Origin: Antitrichia curtipendula | Lineage: Eukaryota > Streptophyta > Bryopsida > Hypnales > Leucodontaceae | Assembly: GCA_951230915.1 (NCBI GenBank) | Contig: OX579634.1 | Span: 52,527,570 to 52,591,569 of the forward strand | Direction: 5' to 3' | DNA length: 64,000 bases | Part shown: positions 8,702 to 20,475 of the stretch, in pieces | Layout of the letters: each line of letters starts with the position of its first letter | How positions within the stretch are numbered: the first letter of the stretch is position 1 | Made by a program: the position numbers and the translations under genes | Notes under the pieces: model-generated | Seen by the model: only the letters and a program-made list of their open reading frames with translations | The model's database searches: none | What the model was told of the DNA's origin: nothing

Positions 8702-11700
8702 TGGTACTCATAGGAGCAGAGTGGGAATTTTACATTTTGCCCACCCTTGTTTGGAATGTTAGACTATCAGTTACCTTGAGTAAATAAATAAATATAATAA
8801 TTTCTCATTCAAAAGTGTTTATATTTCTTTTTTATGGCGTGTATATGAAAACTTCTTAATTGGCATGTTGCCCCATATGGGGGTGAAGACATTTTATGAG
8901 AAGTGTAGAGCTCTAAATTTCAAAGGATCTATGAAACTTGAGTTGTAATGTTTGTGTTAAAAAAGAATTTTGATAACAAAATGAAGATAACTTTTATAGA
9001 TATGAATTGTAATCCTTGAAGGACTGTGGAGTTTAGTTTGGTATTTCTGATAATTCTTTCATGCTCCATTGATACAATAATTTGAAATTTTGGCATGAAT
9101 ATTATAGGAATGATGGCACCGCACCCCCCATAATGTAGTTGTGAAAGCTTGTTTCATGTCTCCAAAAATATTGTAGACGTTAGAGCAGATTTTCAAAGAT
9201 TTGCTGTGAAATTGGAGAGCGAATAAAAAAATTACCAAAAAAAATTAATTATTTTCTTTAGATTGTTTACATTAATAGCTTGGTACGGATTACCGAAAAT
9301 TTGAACTGCAGAATTCCAAATGACACCGATGAAAGTTAAAATAAGGAGTTTTATTTTGCAGACCTTGAAGGAAGGAAAAGCTTATGAATTGGTCTAACTT
9401 GTCTTTTGCTCTTTTATTTGAAAATTTCCAAATTAAAAAATAAAGAATGATAACCCATAAAAGAACGTTTAGTCTCTTGATGGATAAAAAGGATTTTGTG
9501 CAAAACTCCAAATACATGTGCCATTAATTTTGTAAATATATCTTGGAACTTTCTTGAAGAATATCTGAACATATCATCTTCTTAGGAATATATATTTTTA
9601 ATTTGAATAAGTCCTAAAGAAGTAAGACTTATGCCAAAGAGTTTAAAAACCAATGAGACTAGACACTAATAAAGTAATAGATATAATTGACCTAAATTTT
9701 CTTTCTTGTTTCAAATAGATTTTCTCATACATTATATTCTTTGCTACATGAAAAGTTTTGATTAATTCTATTTTGATATTAAATGATGTGAAAGATATGG
9801 AGGATCTTGGTTTTTGGACAATCATTTTTTGGCTTGCTACCTTAGGAATTAGTGAGTTTTAATTCTATCTTGCTAATATAAGTATTAAAAAAAATTTCAA
9901 GCTCGTATGGACTTCAACTTAAAAATAATTTTGAGCATTAAAAAAAAATTGCACAAATTAATTTCATTTTCCTACACGTTGCTCTAAATTCAGTTCTTTA
10001 TTATTTGGATTCAAACCTTATAACTTAGTATTGCTAGAAAACTTAAGTTAACCGCTGAAGTCCGAAGGCCTTATTTTCAAAAAGACCACTCAAAAGTACC
10101 ACTTCTATTGCAAGGTGGCGAAGGTGTTGACAACTTTAATTTTTTGTTTTGGCATATCTAAGTAATCATACCGTAGGATCTTTTACTAGACTAGTATATA
10201 AATGTGTAGAAGAAATTGAAAAATGTTTTACCATGTTCATTGTAAGATATTTACATTTAAAGTGAAGTAAGCGATTTTTTTTATACCTTGCTTGAATATA
10301 TTTTTTGGCTTTGAATCATCTTAACCCCTAAAGTCCCAAGGCCATTTTCTGGCCAGAAATCACTGAAAACTGTCATTTCTGCTGCGTTCATTCAAGAAAC
10401 CAAAAAAAAATTTAAAAAAAAATTTAACCGTAGGATCTTGTACTTCATTTGTCTAAGATCATGTGATAAAAATTTCATCAAATTTGACCGTACGGATTGG
10501 AAGATATCAGCATTTTGTAGTTGGAAAGTAGTGTTTTTGAATGCTTTTTTTCCAATTTCAGCTGACTTTGGTCGCCATTTGGAACAAAAATTTACTCTAT
10601 GGACTCCAAGTTAAAAAATTTTGTATTGAAGAATTGTGTTGAGAACTTATAAAAAAAATTTCAAAAAATAAACACTCGATTTTCATTCTTTAAAAAATTG
10701 TTAAGTAGATGTAGGTCCAAGATTGAATAAAAAACTAAATCATTAATAGCTCCAAGGTTGTATTGAAACACAATAATTCCAACGGTGAGATTGTTCTAGC
10801 AAGAAAGAACAACCTTATCTAATGTTTGTTTTTTCAAAATTCTAAAAATTGCATTCAATAATGAATCCTAAAAGTTATTTTTCCAAGAAAATGCTTAGAT
10901 TGCCAAAAAAACAGGATTGTCCATAACTATTTCAATACTTGTCCAAATAGAATGAATCAAAGCTTCACACATATATAGAAATTTAATATTTTAGGAAAAA
11001 AAAAAATTAAATTTTTGTTTGACTTCCTGTGATTTTTTTGGTGCTGCCCGACGAGTTTGGTTTGGGGCTTTTTGTGGTATAATTTTTGCTCCCGGGCACC
11101 AATTGAAATAAAAAATTATATTCCCACGAAGATAATCAATTTTTCTTTCTTCAAAAAAAGTTTCAAAAAATCAAAACAAAAATTCAGCCTGTACGTTCCT
11201 GCCCGAAATCCCATTTGTCCCCCAAGGGGACAATGGGACTTTAGGGATTAACTTAGAATTTGGGCAATACTGATTTTGAATCTACTATTTTTTTATGTTG
11301 AAGAATTGAATTCAGAGTTTAGTAAATTAAAAACAAAAACACACTTCATTTTCACTTGTTAAGAAGCTGTTAAGAAGAAGTAAGTTCAAGATTGAAGGAA
11401 GAACTAATGTGTTAAAAGCTCTAAGATGGAATTGAACTATAATAATTTCATTGGTGAGATTGTTCTAGCAAGAGATCTGTGGTTCAATTTTTTTATATGT
11501 ATTGTGAACCCGTTTTCCTACTTATTCATTGAATTGCAGAAGTTACAAGACGTACGTTTTTTTTTCTAGAAATGTTGGACGACATTACTTCACCATCAAT
11601 ACAAGGTAGAGAAGTGTACAATTTCAATTTTAGGCACATTGAACTGGCAATTGGCCAGAATGATGAATCACAAATTTTTGAACAATGTACTTGAATAAGT

Positions 11701-12016
11701 GAAGCAGAAAATAGTTTGGGTTGCATCGGTTTAGAATTAAATATTGATGAAGATTTCCAAATTTTGTATCGATGGCCTCATTTTTAAACAAGAAAGGCAA
11801 GGTAGTATATATTGAAAACCAAAGCAATATAAAATTGCAGTACATAAGTATAAATTATAAAACGAAGCCACAGAAGTGGAATCGAAGAAGAAAAACAAAA
11901 CTTCTAACACTGCTCGCCATTGCTAGTGTAGATATAGTATGACCATATGCTAGGGGCCTTACAACACGTATATTATTACGCAAAAAGATGTTCACGTAAA
12001 CAAAGAACAAAAATGT
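8702..12016. other. 3.3-kb AT-rich spacer between genes B and C
   Basis: This stretch contains no gene I can support. It has several degenerate copies of the spacer module: cccctaaagtcccaaggcc near 10326, ccgtaggatcttgta near 10429, ggtgagattgttctagcaag near 10783 and 11453, and the GGGCACC...CCCCAAGGGGAC block at 11085-11245. Short frames in it are unsupported. Confidence 0.6.
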
Positions 12017-14491
12017 TTAGATGATAACATCTGTGTCGTTTTGAGAACCACTTCCTTCGCCACGTTCGTAGGTGGATGACTCCCCAACACCAAGCTTACG
12101 CTTGGCACGAGTTCGTGAAGCTGGTCCGTCCGCCTTCAAAATGGATTCCAGGACGTTAGAATTCATTAGAGCTTCGAGGGTCTTTGTGGTCTTTGGAGAG
12201 TGTTCTTCCAACAGATAGTCGAGGGCTTGAGTTTGGTAATAAGGCCCGTATACAGAGTCTAAGTAAGACATGCTGTCCAATTCATCCATGGAGGCCGTTG
12301 CATCTTGATTGGCCACCCTCAGTCCTTGAAAATTCCAACGGTGTCGTTGTGGATGAGGACCCCAATTGAAGGTTCCGGAGGTCTTATTGAAATATCCACC
12401 AAGGCACTGGTAGAAGAATGTCCTCCTCCCTTCGCCTTGTGGCCCTTTTTCCATCAACTTGACTCCAACTCTGGCAATTTCTTCCGGATCTGTTTTCCAA
12501 TTCAGTTGGGAACTAACAACTCCCTTTTCCAAATCATGGTTTCCTTGTCTCCAGCTCCAGAGCAAGTCTCGTCCCCACATTCTGGTGTCTTCTGTGGTAT
12601 CACTGCTGTGTTCCCAAGAAGGAGGCATGTAAGTCGTCAAGTTGAACATGGTGTACAAACGATCATGGAATGGTGCTGAACACAAAACGCAACGACGTTT
12701 AATCAAACAGTGCGTGATGAGACACTAAGGATGGTACACATGTGTACATGATCCAAGTGCCCAGCCACCTTCAGGACCAAATTGCTCTAGACATATGGAA
12801 CATTTGGTGTGGTCCAAAACAAAGGGTGCAGGATGTGGCCACAGTAGCATTTTTTCCTGCACTTCAATATGGCTGGACATTTGTTTTTTGTGGTCCCAAC
12901 CATTTTCTGTCCAATCAGTGTCGGTCTTTTCCGCCAAGTCCATGTTAGTGGGGAACATGTCCTCCATCAATGCCCATGATGTGAGACCGCACTCTCGTTT
13001 AGGCTCTTGTGCAACAAAGTTTCGTGAAATTTTCTCCAATTCCTTTGCAACTTGTTGTGCTCTGTCCACTGAGAGGATGCACGCGACCTTCCAATGATAG
13101 TATGTGGCCTCCAACTGTGACAACTGATCTCGAAGCATTCTATTTTCTTTTTCGAGGTCCAATCTCGATTGCGACTGTACGGAATGAGGAATCACAGGAA
13201 ACGAGAGTGAATCTTGGGTCTCCTGGAGATCATTTGTGGTAGTATCTTCCAGAATTCCCGTAAGAAGCGCATTTGGAGTCATTGAAGAATGCTTGGCACG
13301 CTTGGCAACAGGAGAATGGTGAAGCAAATCATCGGTGAGGTCGCCTACAACCTTATCCAAATGATGTGAATCCGGCTCAAGAAAGGCGTCATCCATGTCC
13401 GACAAAGTAAAAGTGTCTTGTACTTTGTCTCTGAGGCGTTGCAGTTCTATAGATTGTTGAGAGAGGAGACAATTTTTGTGTGCACACTGAGATTGCAACT
13501 TCCTGACATTGCTTTGCAGCAAAGCAATGTTAATGTCCTTGGTCTTTAGGAGGTCGAGAGCCTTAGCTAGAGTCATAGCGTTGTCAGTTCGAGTCACTCT
13601 AGATTGAGGGATGGAAGCACGGACAACTGCTTCCATGGGCATGTCATCGCTTGGACCAAATTCGAAGACGTTGTTGGCATCTTGTGCTGACAACGGTGGA
13701 TGCGGACCTGCTGCTAAAGTTGATCTTGGCCCAATTCGCGTGGTTGAACGTCGCACCTTCGGGAGGTTTTTCACTCTTTGACCTTGTGACGCTGAACGGT
13801 CCTTGTCATTTTCAATCTGAACTTTGGCGGGGCCCACAATGTCTTCTTTGTCTTGTCCTATCTTTGGCTTCCGCGTACCGTCAGAATCAGGATCTTCTTT
13901 GGAATCATCACTGTGAACTTCAGTAGCTATTCTGTTTCTAGGAGCACTTCGAATAGGCCCAAGTCCCCCGTCTGGAAAAGCCATAACACCTCTTGGTATT
14001 GATCCGCTTGTTGGACGTGCCACGTATGTAGTTTCCTTGACTGTGCTCCAATCGACCTCCTTTTGTAGGGCCACCTCAGCATATGCTCCTCTAGCGATGA
14101 AGAGAGGTACTTCATTCCTGTCTACGTTGGGGGTTTTATAAATAGCCTGCCACAATTCTATACACCTTTGAGTGAAGTCTGCATTTTCACAATGCTTCAG
14201 ATTTGCCTTGTTAGTGTGACGGTTGTGATAATGGCGCCACGTCGGAAACATCTTGCTGATGTGACACCATTCGATGTAGTCTTTGCAGGTCTGCATTGTC
14301 CATGGCTCTAGCTCCTCGTTCCACCCTTTAAAAGCATAGTGATTTTCACTATTCAATACATGTAACCGCTTCTTATGAATGGTGCCCTTGCGCTTCCGAG
14401 TCCTATTTTTGGCAGCCTTGCTGAGGCAACCAGGAGTGCGCGTTGTCTGAGGGAGAGGAAGTGACCCCTCACTATTGCCTCCGGTAGCCAT
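12017..14491 (-). CDS. Gene C: WCHI-domain RING-finger protein with an in-frame amber codon, left copy
   Basis: The ATG at 14491 (MATGGNSEG) lies about 160 bases after a TATATAT box. The frame is open further upstream, but that part covers the TATA box and leader, so I reject the longer start. Residues about 25-140 are the WCHI domain. Then come an acidic/Ser-rich linker, a coiled coil and, near residue 562, a RING-type pattern CSIC...CTHVYHP...CVLC. A TAG (12727-12725) falls between the CxHxxH and CxxC halves of the RING. The frame stays open for about 235 further codons and completes the finger, with a Trp-rich region and a basic tail after it. RING fingers usually act as E3 ubiquitin ligases; that role is inference. 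The right copy has the same TAG. Confidence 0.75.
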
Positions 14492-15040
14492 GGAATCTTT
14501 GTACGTCGAGAACTTGCGATAACACAAGCTGGGATGAATGAAAAGTAAGAAGTAAACATTCAACACAAGGATCACGCATGCAGCCAATAAAGGATACAAG
14601 ACAGAGAGCCAAAGTGAAGAATGAAGGTGAAGAAGACCGTACGGGCGCATGGATATATAGGTGGGCGAGTACGGGTACGCTTCTTTGAGCATGTCTTCTG
14701 GGCGACTTCGGGTCCAGCTTGGGAGACCGCGGGTCCAGGAGGGGGCAACTTCGAGTCCAGCATGGGCGACTGCGGGTCCAGGAGAGGCGACTTCAGGTCA
14801 AAGAAGGCGACTTCGGGTTCAAGAGGAGGCGATCGCGGGTCCGAGAAGTCGCCTGAGCCGCGGTCTCCCTTATCCGCATTCTCCCTCTCCTACCCGAGGT
14901 CGCCTCCATGCGTGTTCTCCTATCCGCGCTTGCCCTTACACGAAGTCGCCTTACCTGAGGTCGCCCTAACACGAAGTCGCCCCTACCCGCGGTCGCTGTG
15001 TACCCGAAGTCGCCCGTCCATGTCACACTCGCATGCGCCC
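14492..15040 (-). promoter_or_regulatory. Gene C promoter and left-terminal GGCGAC array, left copy
   Basis: Reading on the minus strand, about 18 GGCGAC-core units (15030-14690) are followed by a TATATAT box (14659-14653) and a pyrimidine-rich leader. The array therefore doubles as the subterminal region of the transposon and the upstream region of gene C. Compared with the right copy it has 63 fewer bases and many substitutions, while DNA on the gene side of 14684 is identical. Confidence 0.7.
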
Positions 15041-15191
15041 CTAAAATGTGCCACGCGGACGCCACATGGCATCCACGTAGCTTAGGTAAAAGGGGGTTAA
15101 TTTTTTGAAAAGTCAAAGGTAAATTTGACTTTATGTGACGTCGCGGAGGGTCTACTGGATGTCGCGTGACGTCTGTCTGTCGCGATGTCGC

Positions 15192-15221
15192 CAGGTCGCG
15201 CAGAACAACCTTGTTCGCTGG
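15192..15221. repeat. Terminal inverted repeat of the left giant element and its target-site copy
   Basis: 15213 back to 15192 reads CAAGGTTGTTCTGCGCGACC on the minus strand. 15214-15221 (ttcgctgg) is the expected 8-bp target copy; its partner lies beyond the left edge. The target is coding sequence of the FCP1-like exon, just after its DDSP motif. Confidence 0.75.
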
Positions 15222-15749
15222 GCTGTCATCAACTGCAATTGTATTTTCAAGGTTGAATTTCCCTCGGTATCCCTTGAACAAGGTTCTCATGTTTTTGAGG
15301 AAGAGATCTTTATTTGTGCCCGGTTCACTAAAAGTCTCGATGCACCCGAAATCATCTCTGTACTTTAGTTTCGTGTAGGAGTCCTGTCCGAGAACGAACA
15401 TTGGGTACTCCTGACCCTCAAATAGGTACAAGCAAACCTCTTCTGTGGTGGACTTCTTCATGGAGCTCCAAATCGAAACGAATGCTATGCGTCCTAACTC
15501 ACGGAGGAACTCAGCGCAATTTGGGCGGACCCAGACTGCCTTCGGTCCCACTAACGTCGAAATGGTTGCCAAGTGCAGCTGCGTCGCATCACGGGCGTGA
15601 AAGTACGAGCCCTTCGACTTCGCATCTTCACAGACACACAAAATTCCATTCAGGTCCAGGTCAACGTTGAGCCACTTCTCCGGCACCCTGGACGTCAATG
15701 GAAGGTCTACCTCCATCGATTTTCCTCGATGACATGGAGGATCCGATCC
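15214..15749 (-). pseudogene. FCP1/NIF phosphatase-like exon, truncated by transposon
   Basis: The exon opens after a gctagcag acceptor. WLNVDLDLNGIL resembles the DxDx(T/V) phosphatase signature, with Asn where Thr is usual. VWVRPNCAEFLREL and FVSIWSS match the usual FCP1 core, and NTIAVDDSPANK is the conserved DD motif near the domain end. Family members are HAD-type Asp phosphatases that often act on RNA polymerase II CTD or similar phosphoproteins. The frame then runs into the transposon terminus. It may belong to the upstream ParB-like gene, as the splice phases suggest, or be a separate downstream gene. Confidence 0.7.
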
Positions 15750-18700
15750 CTGCTAGCAAACGTACAAATGTGCAGCCAGTTACTACACTGCACTGACACA
15801 TTTTGACACAATCTGGACATCAAGGAAGAACTCAAGAGGACGACCTACTGTCCAAATAAAAGAACAAAATGAACTTATGAGCACCGTGATATTATAAGCC
15901 ATGAGAACGTAGAATACCTGCTCTTTGGATGAGGTGGGATCCTGAGCGGGCTTGGGATTTGGAATCTCCAAGAGCTCCACGTCCGGAATAGCGGTGTCAT
16001 CACCAAGAGGTCCACGATTGTCCACGGCGGCAGCGCTAGCATGTGGATTTTTGGCAGCAGGGATACGCTCTGGAGATGTTGGTGGAATCAAGACAAGTGC
16101 CACTGCAGTTCAGGAATTGCCAAGAAAGAAATCCGTGAGACATCGGTGTATTTCATCATATCGAAATGAAGTAAGAACAAAATTGATTTTCAAAATGAGA
16201 ACTCAGTGGTTATGTCCACTACTAGTGCTCTGCCAAAAAATGATTGTTCTTCAACCTGAAGATCTACATCCATGTTCATACTATTCTACAAATCAGCTCG
16301 AGTCGAGCTAAAACTATACAATTGACATCGAGCGATATTTACAAATTAACCTGCAGGGGGATCTCGACCGGCCAGTGGAGCACTCTCTTGGTCTACATTG
16401 ACAGCGGTGTGCTCTTGGGCCGTGATATCATCGGGGACGGAAATGGCTGTAGGCTCACTACCAGCAACCTTGCCATGCACTTCCAAGGGATCCATATCCT
16501 CTACAGGTGGTGCTGGTGTCTCCAGGCATGCGAAATGAGGAGGAGGCGGAGCGGGAACCACGAATTCTCCAGTCGAAGGTGCAAGTGGAGGAGGAGGAGG
16601 TGCATCCAAGATTTGTACTCCGGGCTCCATCAATAAACTTGAGGATCCACTGTTATTGGATCCTCCTGCTGGACCTTGGAGGAGCAGCTGCTGACCCCCT
16701 GGCTGCAAGGACGCGAGAGGTTGGATTGCATCCACATGGTGCATGATTCTTTGAAACTGGCTTGCAGACTGCTGTTGTTGCACCATGAACATCCTCCGCA
16801 ACTCCTCCATTTGCCTCGCACTCTCTGCAAACATCTCCAGATTGGACCTGCGGTCGTCTATCCGGTCCTTCCTGAGCTGTTGAATCTCCGCCTCTCTGAT
16901 GTTGTCTTCTTCATTCATCCTCCGCCTCTTCTTCTCCCGGGCTGTGGGCGACGGCGAGGGCGACGGCTGCGTCCCTATGAGCTGTCCGGATGAAGCCGAC
17001 GATCCCCGGATGCTTTGCGAACCAAACACCGTTGGTGTAGTCTGCTCAGTTGGTACGTCATCATCGTCGACATTGTTGTTCAGCTCGTGCTCACTGTCCG
17101 ATGAGATATCTACACTCTCGTTTGCTGCAGGCTGCGACTGCCTGGCTGGTGTCCAACTGGCTTCTGCCACCGCCTTTCCCTTCCTCTTTGACAATGACGG
17201 CATCCCTGACCGATGAGGCCTCCTCGGATGAATGGCCTCGTCAACAAAATAGCCGGATGGTAGGAAGTCGTTCTTGTCAAGAATCTTAGCCGCGCTCCCA
17301 ATCCTTGTCCAGTCGTCGGACTCATCCGAGTCCCCCACCACAAACATTGTGAGCCCGCTCATCTGACGGAACGAAACATACACAGTCAATTGCATAATTA
17401 CCATTCAGATCGGGTCGAGCTGAACGACTGTGACAAGCAGTTTATTTCAGGTTGACTCGACCTGATTGACAAACCGAATATATTACCAATGAACGTGAAT
17501 GGGAGTATTACTTACCATTGCAGCACACGTGAATTTCGACCCGGCAAAGAGTGACAGAACGTTTGCCCCGGGCACGCAAAATTTTCAAAGAATACGGATA
17601 TAGAACTCCATCCGCAACTTTGTGTTGTTGATTCTGAATTCAAGCTCATTGTATAGCCGCGGCTTCGTGTATGTATCTGTATTGGGCGCTTCATACAATG
17701 CCCTGAGGTCGACATAGCTTCTGTTGTTCGGGCTCTGAAGGAATGTGAGATAAATTTTCTCGACCGCCTTCTTATTGGTGACGGAGTAGTCGACCGCCAT
17801 CCTCTCTTGACTTGCTGGCATGTAGTCCGAGAATGTCATCTTGTACTCCTTTAGCACATCATTGGACTCGATGTAGTAGAGAAGTTGCGTGTACTCCGTC
17901 AAGTCCGACACTATCAAAAGCCAATTGCGGACGTCCTCAAGGTGCGGTTGACCTTTCTCCTGGAACGATTTTAAGGCAGTTGTGAAGAACGGGTAAGATG
18001 GCGTGCACTTCTCCTTGTTCAGGACGATAAGTGTGTACCTCACGTTCCATACACCGAATGCCATGTTCTTCAAGTGCTCGGCAGTCATCGTCCCCTTTGG
18101 CCAATCCTGGTGCTCTTCTGAGTTTATGTCATACGGTCGGTAGTGAGCGACTGACATTGGCGGCACGAAGTTATTCCTGCGCTCAAGGAACACCTTGAAG
18201 AATTGGACCGCGTACGGTGACATTTCCTCCACGGATTTGTTCTTGGCTCTTGGCTGCTTGGCTTCGGCCCAGTAATCGTCTCCAGGTTGCTCGAGAAAGA
18301 CGTTCATCGTGGCACTCATGAAGTTTCGGCTTTTCTTGAACTGCCTCCACTTCTCTACGTTCAACTCATCCACGGCGTTCATTAGTCCCAATGTCGTGTC
18401 CACGAGGTGCAGTGCCCACTTCACGAGGTATTTGCGCTTCCGGCGCTCCACCCACTCCTTGCATGTGTAGCAGCTCTCGAGCACCCCCGTGATGAGTTTT
18501 ATTGTCACCTTCGGATACTTCTTGTTCTTTCTTCCTGGCTCCTGGTGCAGGATGTGCTTGGCCAGCTTCGTCAGGTCATACAGCGAGAGATTACCAAACC
18601 ACTTGAAGAATTCATGGGTCAAGTTCCCACTCTTGGACTTCCAGATTGTTCTCGCGTTGAACTTCATGCGGGTGTCTGGGTCCATGAGCTCCCCGTGCGC

Positions 18701-19005
18701 TGCGCTGGAAATCACCTCACTCCAGAGGCTGAAGACATCATCGGGAGCGGTTATAATCTTGAGCTCGTTCACAATCTTCAGTTTCTCTTCTGCGTCTTTT
18801 CCCTTTGCTGCCTTCTGGGCCTTCACAACATCGAGCATGGCGAATCGCTTGTACATTGCCAAGGAGAATTCCTGCATGAGCAAGATGCACCACGGAGCAG
18901 TTAGTAAGCTAGGTTCAGGTCGAGTCGACCATAATTGTACTCCTGCGTAATGATACGAATTGAGTATGTTCTGCAGTTCAGGTCGAGCCGATCTGAAGTG
19001 CTTAC

Positions 19006-20442
19006 CTTGAACATTGTCTTGTTCAGTTTGTTGTCCGCGTTTCGCCTAGCGTTGGACTTCTTTCCAACCGGTGCAACTTTTTTGGGATTTCTGGGTCTCC
19101 CCATAATTTCCCAGACCTTCCTCGCTCCGAGGATGTTTGTGGACCATGACGGCTTCATGGCAACAAAGTGATTCACTCGGTTGTAGTACGCGGAGATGGC
19201 ACGGAGCTTTTCACCATCTAATGACCAGACCACGTAGCACTCCCACTGGCGGAAGTGCTTCACAATCTCTTCGTCTAGTCCCTTTGCGACCATCAGCTTG
19301 CTCGCAGTTACACTGTGTTGGCCGTTGATGATGTAGAACTTGTTGTTCTTCAGGAGTGGCCACTGTTCGGGTGTGGGTTTCTCATTCTGATCCACGGGCA
19401 TCACACATAATGTTTGCTTTGTGGACTTGTCAGGCATCTCCCACAGAAACGTCATGACGTCCTCGGCCAATCTTTGCTCATGGCTCCGTATGTTAAGATG
19501 TGCAGGTGCCTCACTCAGTTGGTCAATGGGTATAGTCTTTTTTTCCTCTCTGTCGAAGACGTATGCGTTTGTGCAATTCTTCTAGTACGCTTTGTACGCA
19601 GCCGTGGAGGCGTCGTAATCATGTTTTCGCTTCGAGCTGTACGCAACAGGTACATCAGTCACCGCAGACACGAAGCTTTGTTCTCCAGCTGCAGATGCGC
19701 TTGCTTCCTTGTCGAATGGGACAATTTCTGACAGCGATGCTAGGCTGCTTTTCCTTCGACCTGAAATAGTTGTGCCCGCTTGCTTGCTCCTTCTTGTACC
19801 ACGACTCTGCTGCGTTCCTGGAGTTCCCATTGACCCCTGCCCTTCTACTGCGCTCGGACTTTCAGTGGAGACCGACCGCGGGGTCATGTTCTTCTGCTTT
19901 GATTGGAGTTTTGCCTTCAATACAGCAAAGTCGACAAAGAGAATCGTGAGCTTAGCACACAAGCTCTTCCTGACGACAGTGCTCCCACTTCCCATCTTGA
20001 AGAAGCCAAGGTCAACTTTCTTCTCGAGTTCCGGGATCTCTGTCTGGTAGTCTGTTGGTTCCAGTGACCAAATGAAGTGTGAGATGTTGAACTCTACCTT
20101 CGAGGAATCTAGAACCAGCGTGAAGTGATACTGGTCTTCTTCTTGTACTCCTGTCTGTGCTGTCTTGCAATGAATTTTAATTATTGGCCCGAGGTCGTGG
20201 ACAATTTCCTTAATTTCTTCTTCGTAGGATATCGGGAAGTACGGCTCAGTTTCCTTGTACTTCACGGCGAAGCAGATGATATTCTTGAACGGAATCATGT
20301 TGAGACTCCAGAACTGAACCCTGTCTGGGTTCTGGAACTCCTAGTACTCCCCTTCCCTGTCGAAGTCATCTCCGTTTTCCTCGACACTGAAGTTTTCGCA
20401 AAGCTTGTAGAATGCCTCCAGCTTCGATATCTGGTCTTCCAT
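19006..20442 (-). other. Exon 1 with ParB/DGQHR-like domain
   Basis: There are 479 codons including two TAG codons. The first third is hydrophilic and of unknown type. The middle carries a Ser/Thr-rich basic linker. Residues about 330-470 contain KFYIINGQHSVTAS, then WECYVVWSLDGEKL, YYNRVNHF and NILGARKVWE. The INGQHS core resembles the [DN]GQHR motif of the ParB/DGQHR fold, used in bacteria for DNA or nucleotide binding. The similarity rests on this motif alone. The exon ends cleanly at AAG|GTAAGC. Confidence 0.5.
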
Positions 20443-20475
20443 CCTGCAGAGCAATGTAGACATTTGCTTGTTACA

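Larger units (their letters stand above)
1112..15213 (-). mobile_element. Giant hAT-like transposon, left copy (partial, inverted)
   Basis: This segment is the reverse complement of 31559-45901. The inner terminus at 15213 reads, on the minus strand, CAAGGTTGTTCTG, matching the right copy's CAGGGTTGTTTTG with two changes. It is followed by ttcgctgg (15214-15221), a host sequence unrelated to the right copy's target. The outer end is not a real terminus; it is cut by the element ending at 1111. The copy contains cargo genes A, B and C and part of the gene D promoter array. From about 4.3 to 14.68 kb I found only two differences from the right copy: G/A at about 5921 and a 1-bp indel near 11093. 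Unit counts differ in four repeat arrays (by 17, 48, 63 and 114 bp). Confidence 0.88.
15214..20442 (-). pseudogene. Five-exon ParB-like / methylase-like / FCP1-like multi-domain gene, disrupted
   Basis: Exons on the minus strand are 20442-19006, 18871-17516, 17362-16351, 16102-15918 and 15749-15214 (then cut by the left giant element). All introns are GT-AG (for example AAG|GTAAGC and ATG|GTAAGT), and the phases 0, 0, 1 and 0 match across every junction. That supports one gene of more than 1500 codons. Exon 1 has a YIINGQHSV motif of the ParB/DGQHR type near residue 367. The end of exon 2 has NVLSLFAGS, resembling motif I of N4/N6 DNA methylases; no DPPY is seen, so the assignment is weak. 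Exon 3 is acidic and proline-rich with a coiled coil. Exon 5 is FCP1-like. In-frame stops lie at 20343-20341 (TAG), 19584-19582 (TAG) and 17587-17585 (TGA). The 5' start is uncertain because a CAG acceptor precedes the ATG. Confidence 0.7.
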
